Source: Candidatus Onthovicinus excrementipullorum (GTDB taxonomy: Bacteria > Bacillota > Clostridia > Oscillospirales > Acutalibacteraceae). From it: 64,000 nucleotides of DNA. The notes under the pieces are model-generated. The model ran no database searches. It was not told the DNA's origin and was given only the letters and a program-made list of their open reading frames with translations. The stretch is taken from the NCBI GenBank assembly GCA_018712345.1, contig DVHG01000002.1, positions 1 to 64,000 of the forward strand, read 5' to 3'. The position numbers were made by a program, and so were the translations under genes. This document shows positions 60,419 through 64,000 of this stretch, piece by piece (position 1 is the stretch's first letter; each line of letters begins with the position of its first letter).

Positions 60419-61357
60419 TTACAGCTCGTAGGTGTACTCATACCCTTCCACCCATTCGCTCTTTACAAAATTGCGCAGGCGGAGCACGACTTTGGTGTCA
60501 TAGACCTCCATCTGCCATCCCATGCCGGCGTCCACCAGATCGCCGTAATTGCACTCCTCGCCAAAGCCGGGCACGTTGATGTAGGTGACGTTGTCCTCCT
60601 GTGCCAGTCCGTTGCCGTTTTCATAGATGCCCATGTGCAGATGACCGGAGAAGTAAAAGACCTCCGTCCCGCAGCTTTTCAGGATGCTGTCCAGCTCCTC
60701 GCCCTGCGGACCGACATTGCCCTCGGGCCATTTATGCTCAAATTTGCCTTCCAGAGGGTTGTGGTTAAAGACAAATGCGGGCTTTCCCGATGCCGCGGCA
60801 TCGGCCAGTTCGTTTTTAAGCCAGTCGAGCTGCTCCGGGGAATGGTAGGCCTCCACTTTGCTGTCCTTTTCCGTAGCCATGACGATCAGCTTATAGCCGT
60901 TAATCTCCCGACTGAAATAGGCGTGCTCATTATCATAATCAAAAAATGCCCGGTTGTAGGCCATGAAGCGCTTGTAATACTTCTCATACTTGTCTTCCTT
61001 GCACAGCTCGTGGTTTCCGGGGGCGATGAGCACATTGTCCACTGTCAGGTGCTTGCGCATCAGACCGTACAGGAACATATACTCGATCTGCATGCCGTTC
61101 ATGGTGTTGTCCCCCACCATAACCAGCGCGTCCACCGGCGTCTGTGCCCCTGAGATATCCAGAAAGGCACGCCCGTGATTTTCAAAGCGGGTTTTGTTGT
61201 TCCCTTCCATATGCCCGTCGGAGATGATGCTCACGTTCAGGCGGATATTGTCTGCCTCCTGTGCCGCCATCGCGTTGATTGTCACATCCCCGGCGGAAAA
61301 GATGAACAGCGTCAGAAAGGCGGCGATCACGCGCCGCAGCCAGTCAATTACAGCCAT
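60419..61357 (-). CDS. Exported metallophosphoesterase-like protein
   Basis: 312 residues. Residues 8-32 are hydrophobic with an AMA-A-like cleavage site, so secreted or anchored. Calcineurin-like motifs in order: SDGH (instead of DxH with flanking spacing), VGDNTMNG, APGNHELC, VFNHNP and SGHLHMG. In the second motif the usual second Asp (GDxxD) is replaced (GDNTMN), so one metal ligand looks changed. Single gene; RBS AAGGAGGGAAGG. Confidence 0.88.
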   Translation of the reverse strand: MAVIDWLRRVIAAFLTLFIFSAGDVTINAMAAQEADNIRLNVSIISDGHMEGNNKTRFENHGRAFLDISGAQTPVDALVMVGDNTMNGMQIEYMFLYGLMRKHLTVDNVLIAPGNHELCKEDKYEKYYKRFMAYNRAFFDYDNEHAYFSREINGYKLIVMATEKDSKVEAYHSPEQLDWLKNELADAAASGKPAFVFNHNPLEGKFEHKWPEGNVGPQGEELDSILKSCGTEVFYFSGHLHMGIYENGNGLAQEDNVTYINVPGFGEECNYGDLVDAGMGWQMEVYDTKVVLRLRNFVKSEWVEGYEYTYEL

Positions 61358-61417
61358 GCCCTTCCCTCCTTATTGATTTTAGAAAAATGCGATAGTTTAT
61401 AACAGAATTACAATCAG

Positions 61418-61445
61418 ATTATATCACATCTATATAAAAATGCAA
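61418..61445 (-). promoter_or_regulatory. Promoter of the metallophosphoesterase gene
   Basis: Minus strand: TTGCAT, 16 bases, TATAAT, with an extended -10 (TGA before TATAAT). Confidence 0.75.
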
Positions 61446-61475
61446 TAAAAATCTAGGGCAGATCAGCAAAAAAGA

Positions 61476-61507
61476 GGGACACGCCAAATCCTAATCCGGC
61501 GCATCCC
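61476..61507 (-). terminator. Terminator after the dCMP deaminase gene
   Basis: GGGA-x2-CGCC/GGCG-x2-TCCC, followed on the minus strand by CTCTTTTTT. Confidence 0.75.
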
Positions 61508-61524
61508 ATCTGCCAGAGGGGAGT

Positions 61525-62022
61525 TTAAATGCTTTTTTCATCAAAATTGAGCGCGATGGTACTGTGTGTCCCCTGCAGGCGCGTGTATTTCACGCCCGCC
61601 GCATCAAGCATCCGCTTGGATGCCTTGACCCCTACGGTATCCGCATACTTGTCGGAAATATAAATAATCTCCTGAATGCCGCTCTGGATGATCGCCTTTG
61701 CACACTCGTTGCACGGGAAGAGGGGCACATAAATCTTGCATCCGTCGAGCGGGCCGCCCGCATGATTCAGAATGGCGTTGAGCTCCGCGTGGCATACATA
61801 CGGGTACTTGGTCTCATACTCGTTCCCTTCACGGCTCCAGGGGAATTCATCGTCACTGCACCCGAGGGGGAATCCGTTATATCCAACGGACATGATCCTG
61901 TTGCGCCCGTTGACGATGCACGCCCCCACCCGTGTGTTCGGGTCCTTGCTCCGCAGGGCGGAGAGCAGGGCAATCCCCATAAAATACTCATCCCAGCTGA
62001 TGTAGTCCTTGCGCTTTTCCAT
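61525..62022 (-). CDS. dCMP deaminase (ComEB-type)
   Basis: 165 residues from the ATG at 62022, 9 bases after GAGGTG (a TTG two codons upstream is possible). Zinc site His78 in CHAELNAIL with catalytic Glu80, and Cys104/Cys107 in PCNEC. SKDPNTRVGACIV and GYNGFPLGCSDDEFPW are typical of dCMP deaminase/ComEB. Makes dUMP for thymidylate synthesis. Confidence 0.94.
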   Translation of the reverse strand: MEKRKDYISWDEYFMGIALLSALRSKDPNTRVGACIVNGRNRIMSVGYNGFPLGCSDDEFPWSREGNEYETKYPYVCHAELNAILNHAGGPLDGCKIYVPLFPCNECAKAIIQSGIQEIIYISDKYADTVGVKASKRMLDAAGVKYTRLQGTHSTIALNFDEKSI

Positions 62023-62175
62023 ATCCAAACACCTCTTTCACGACAGACCATTATGAGACATCGCACGCATATTTTTGTGGTTCAAACAGGGCCTTTTCAG
62101 TTGCACGGCATTTTGTTATCCGGAAAAGAGTGGCCCCGGCGGCATATCACAAATGCGGTGTGCCGCTTTTTAATT

Positions 62176-62204
62176 ATTGTACCATGAAATCGCGCCAAAT
62201 GCAA
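62176..62204 (-). promoter_or_regulatory. Likely promoter of the dCMP deaminase gene
   Basis: Minus strand: TTGCAT, 17 bases, TACAAT. It lies about 150 bases before the start codon. Confidence 0.6.
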
Positions 62205-62349
62205 AAGGGCAGTCGGTGTGCACAGCCGGGGAATATCACGCGGCATCATGTTTTTTACGCTGGGGGCAGTGATGGGCGGGCGGTGCGGCTCTTATGCAGA
62301 ATGTAAAGTTTCCCCGCGCAATATTTTACGTGCATTTCACCTGTAAGTG

Positions 62350-62358
62350 TGATATAAT
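62350..62358 (+). promoter_or_regulatory. Extended -10 promoter of secA
   Basis: TGATATAAT: a perfect TATAAT with the TGn extension, and no good -35, as usual for extended -10 promoters. About 60 bases before the secA start. Confidence 0.65.
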
Positions 62359-62420
62359 AATTCGAGATATTGCATTCTGTACGAACACGTCCGATTGGAT
62401 GTTAATATGAGGTGAACAAA

Positions 62421-64000
62421 ATGGGTCTTGTTGAAAAATTGTTTGGCAACTATTCTAAAAAGGAAGTCAAGCGGATTCTTCCTTTGCAGAAAAAGGTGCT
62501 TGCCCTTGAAGAGGAATATTCCAAACTGACGGATGAGGAACTCAAGGCGAAGACGCCGGAATTCAAAGAGCGCCTGAAAAACGGCGAAACGCTGGACGAC
62601 CTGCTGCCCGAGGCTTTTGCCGCCTGCCGCGAGGCTTCCTGGCGCGTGCTGGGCATGAAACCGTTTCCGGTGCAGATCATTGGCGGCATCATCCTGCACC
62701 AGGGCCGCATCGCGGAGATGAAGACCGGTGAGGGCAAGACGCTCGTCGCAACCCTGCCGGCGTACCTGAATGCGCTTGCCGGTAAGGGCGTGCACATCGT
62801 CACCGTCAACGATTACCTGGCCCGCCGTGACTCGGAGTGGATGGGCAAGGTCTACCGCTTCATGGGTCTGGAGGTCGGCCTGATTATCCACGAGCTCAAT
62901 AACGATCAGCGCCGCAAGGCCTATCAGGCGGACATCACCTACGGCACCAATAACGAGATGGGCTTTGACTACCTGCGTGACAACATGGTCCAGTACAAGG
63001 AACTCAAGGTGCAGCGCGGCCATAATTACGCCATCGTGGACGAGGTGGACTCCATCCTCATCGACGAGGCGCGCACCCCGCTGATCATCTCCGGCCGCGG
63101 AGAGAAATCCACGGACCTCTACCGTCAGGCCGACGCCTTTGCCAGGACGCTGAAAATGGTCAAGGTCGCGGAGCTGGACTCCAAGGAGGATGCGGAGAAG
63201 AGCATTGGCGGCGACGGCGATTATATTGTGGACGAGAAGGCACGTACTGCCACACTGACCCTCTCCGGCGTCAAGAAGGCGGAGAAATTCTTCAACGTTG
63301 AAAACCTTATGGATGCGGAGAATATGACGCTCCAGCACCACATCAACCAGGCCATCAAGGCGCGCGGCGTCATGCGGCGCGATATTGACTACGTCGTAAA
63401 AGACGGTGAGGTCCTGATCGTCGACGAGTTCACCGGACGTATCATGCTCGGCCGCCGTTATAACGAAGGCCTGCATCAGGCCATTGAGGCCAAGGAGGGC
63501 GTCAACGTTGAGCACGAGTCCAAGACGCTCGCCACCATCACCTTCCAGAACTACTTCCGCCTGTATGACAAGCTGGCCGGTATGACCGGTACGGCCATGA
63601 CTGAGAGCGACGAGTTCCAGGAGATCTATAAGCTTGACGTTGTGGAGATTCCCACCAATAAACCCATGATCCGCATTGACCATGAGGACGTCGTCTATAA
63701 GACCGAAGAGGCCAAGTTCAACGCCGTCATTGAGCAGATTGAGGAGTGCCACAAAAAGGGCCAGCCCGTACTGGTCGGCACCATTTCCATTGAAAAATCC
63801 GAGCACCTGAGCGGACTGCTCAAGCGCCACGGGATTAAGCACGAGGTCCTCAACGCCAAATACCATGAAAAAGAGGCCCAGATTATCGCGCAGGCCGGTA
63901 AATTCGGCGCGGTCACCATCTCCACCAACATGGCCGGACGCGGTACGGATATCATGCTCGGCGGTAACGCGGAGTATCTGGCCAAGGCGGAGATGCGCCG
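62421..64000 (+). CDS. secA: Protein translocase ATPase SecA (partial, cut by window end)
   Basis: Starts [21 protein letters not shown] at 62421 after GAGGTGA and stays open to base 64000 (526 codons of about 800-900). Walker A in MKTGEGKT (residues 100-107), [49 protein letters not shown], the preprotein-binding domain, [32 protein letters not shown] and [11 protein letters not shown] are present. It drives secreted proteins through SecYEG. The long frame on the opposite strand is a shadow. Confidence 0.97.
   Translation, partial: MGLVEKLFGNYSKKEVKRILPLQKKVLALEEEYSKLTDEELKAKTPEFKERLKNGETLDDLLPEAFAACREASWRVLGMKPFPVQIIGGIILHQGRIAEMKTGEGKTLVATLPAYLNALAGKGVHIVTVNDYLARRDSEWMGKVYRFMGLEVGLIIHELNNDQRRKAYQADITYGTNNEMGFDYLRDNMVQYKELKVQRGHNYAIVDEVDSILIDEARTPLIISGRGEKSTDLYRQADAFARTLKMVKVAELDSKEDAEKSIGGDGDYIVDEKARTATLTLSGVKKAEKFFNVENLMDAENMTLQHHINQAIKARGVMRRDIDYVVKDGEVLIVDEFTGRIMLGRRYNEGLHQAIEAKEGVNVEHESKTLATITFQNYFRLYDKLAGMTGTAMTESDEFQEIYKLDVVEIPTNKPMIRIDHEDVVYKTEEAKFNAVIEQIEECHKKGQPVLVGTISIEKSEHLSGLLKRHGIKHEVLNAKYHEKEAQIIAQAGKFGAVTISTNMAGRGTDIMLGGNAEYLAKAEMR

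Larger units (their letters stand above)
62023..62420. other. Divergent region between dCMP deaminase and secA
   Basis: Nearly 400 bases carrying promoters for both flanking genes (62176-62204 minus, 62350-62358 plus). No gene; leaders of about 150 and 60 bases result. Confidence 0.55.

Overview
The window looks like a piece of a Gram-positive, high-GC Clostridia chromosome. I would guess Oscillospiraceae or a relative, from gene content only. Supporting signs are consensus sigma-A promoters, purine-rich ribosome binding sites, the block mnmE-mnmG-rsmG-noc-parA-parB, TED/Cna-B surface proteins, GlpA/DUF1667 flavoprotein operons and C_GCAxxG_C_C proteins. Two parS sites next to parAB suggest the replication origin is not far away. 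No tRNA, rRNA or CRISPR array was seen.

Layout. 1-5.5 kb is probably the end of an integrated mobile element: a large thioester/Cna-B surface protein (cut by the window edge), a plasmid-type ParA/ParB pair and a small basic protein, all on the minus strand. 5.6-15.9 kb is chromosomal core: rplM-rpsI, a TtcA-like thiolase, twin zinc-ribbon membrane proteins, a G5/3D cell-wall protein behind a textbook WalR-type box, prfB without the usual frameshift, a two-component system, an ATP-grasp protein, and a divergent lipoprotein/XRE pair with one operator in each promoter. 15.9-22.2 kb is a GntR/UTRA regulator divergent from a four-gene operon: a GlpA-like dehydrogenase with a BON-like front and a Lys/Ala/Pro tail, a GlpB-like flavoprotein, DUF1667, and a homologue of alkyl-DHAP synthase. 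22.5-24.7 kb holds small membrane and redox proteins. 24.7-28.0 kb is AT-rich foreign DNA with a broken tnpV gene and a six-hairpin glycosidase.

28.1-40.6 kb, minus strand, is housekeeping: serS, parB, parA, noc, rsmG, mnmG, mnmE, a PHP phosphoesterase, a U32 peptidase-like protein and zapA. 40.7-49.7 kb, plus strand, is glycogen phosphorylase and a GH13 enzyme, a nucleotidyltransferase, a palindromic dispersed repeat, NUDIX, SGNH hydrolase and Tex.

49.8-59.7 kb is the most interesting part: a LacI-type repressor and an operon of nine genes, each preceded by the same 20-bp operator. The operon joins a BMP/PnrA-type nucleoside ABC importer and a nucleoside hydrolase to an allulose/allose-type sugar set (AlsE-like epimerase, AlsK-like kinase, RpiB). 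It also carries a second, shortened hydrolase homologue that has lost its metal-binding aspartates and starts at a non-ATG codon. The simplest reading is nucleoside scavenging with entry of ribose into the pentose phosphate pathway. The AlsE/AlsK character leaves open hexulose nucleosides as substrates.

59.8-64 kb holds a GNAT acetyltransferase, an exported metallophosphoesterase, dCMP deaminase and the first two thirds of secA (cut by the window edge).
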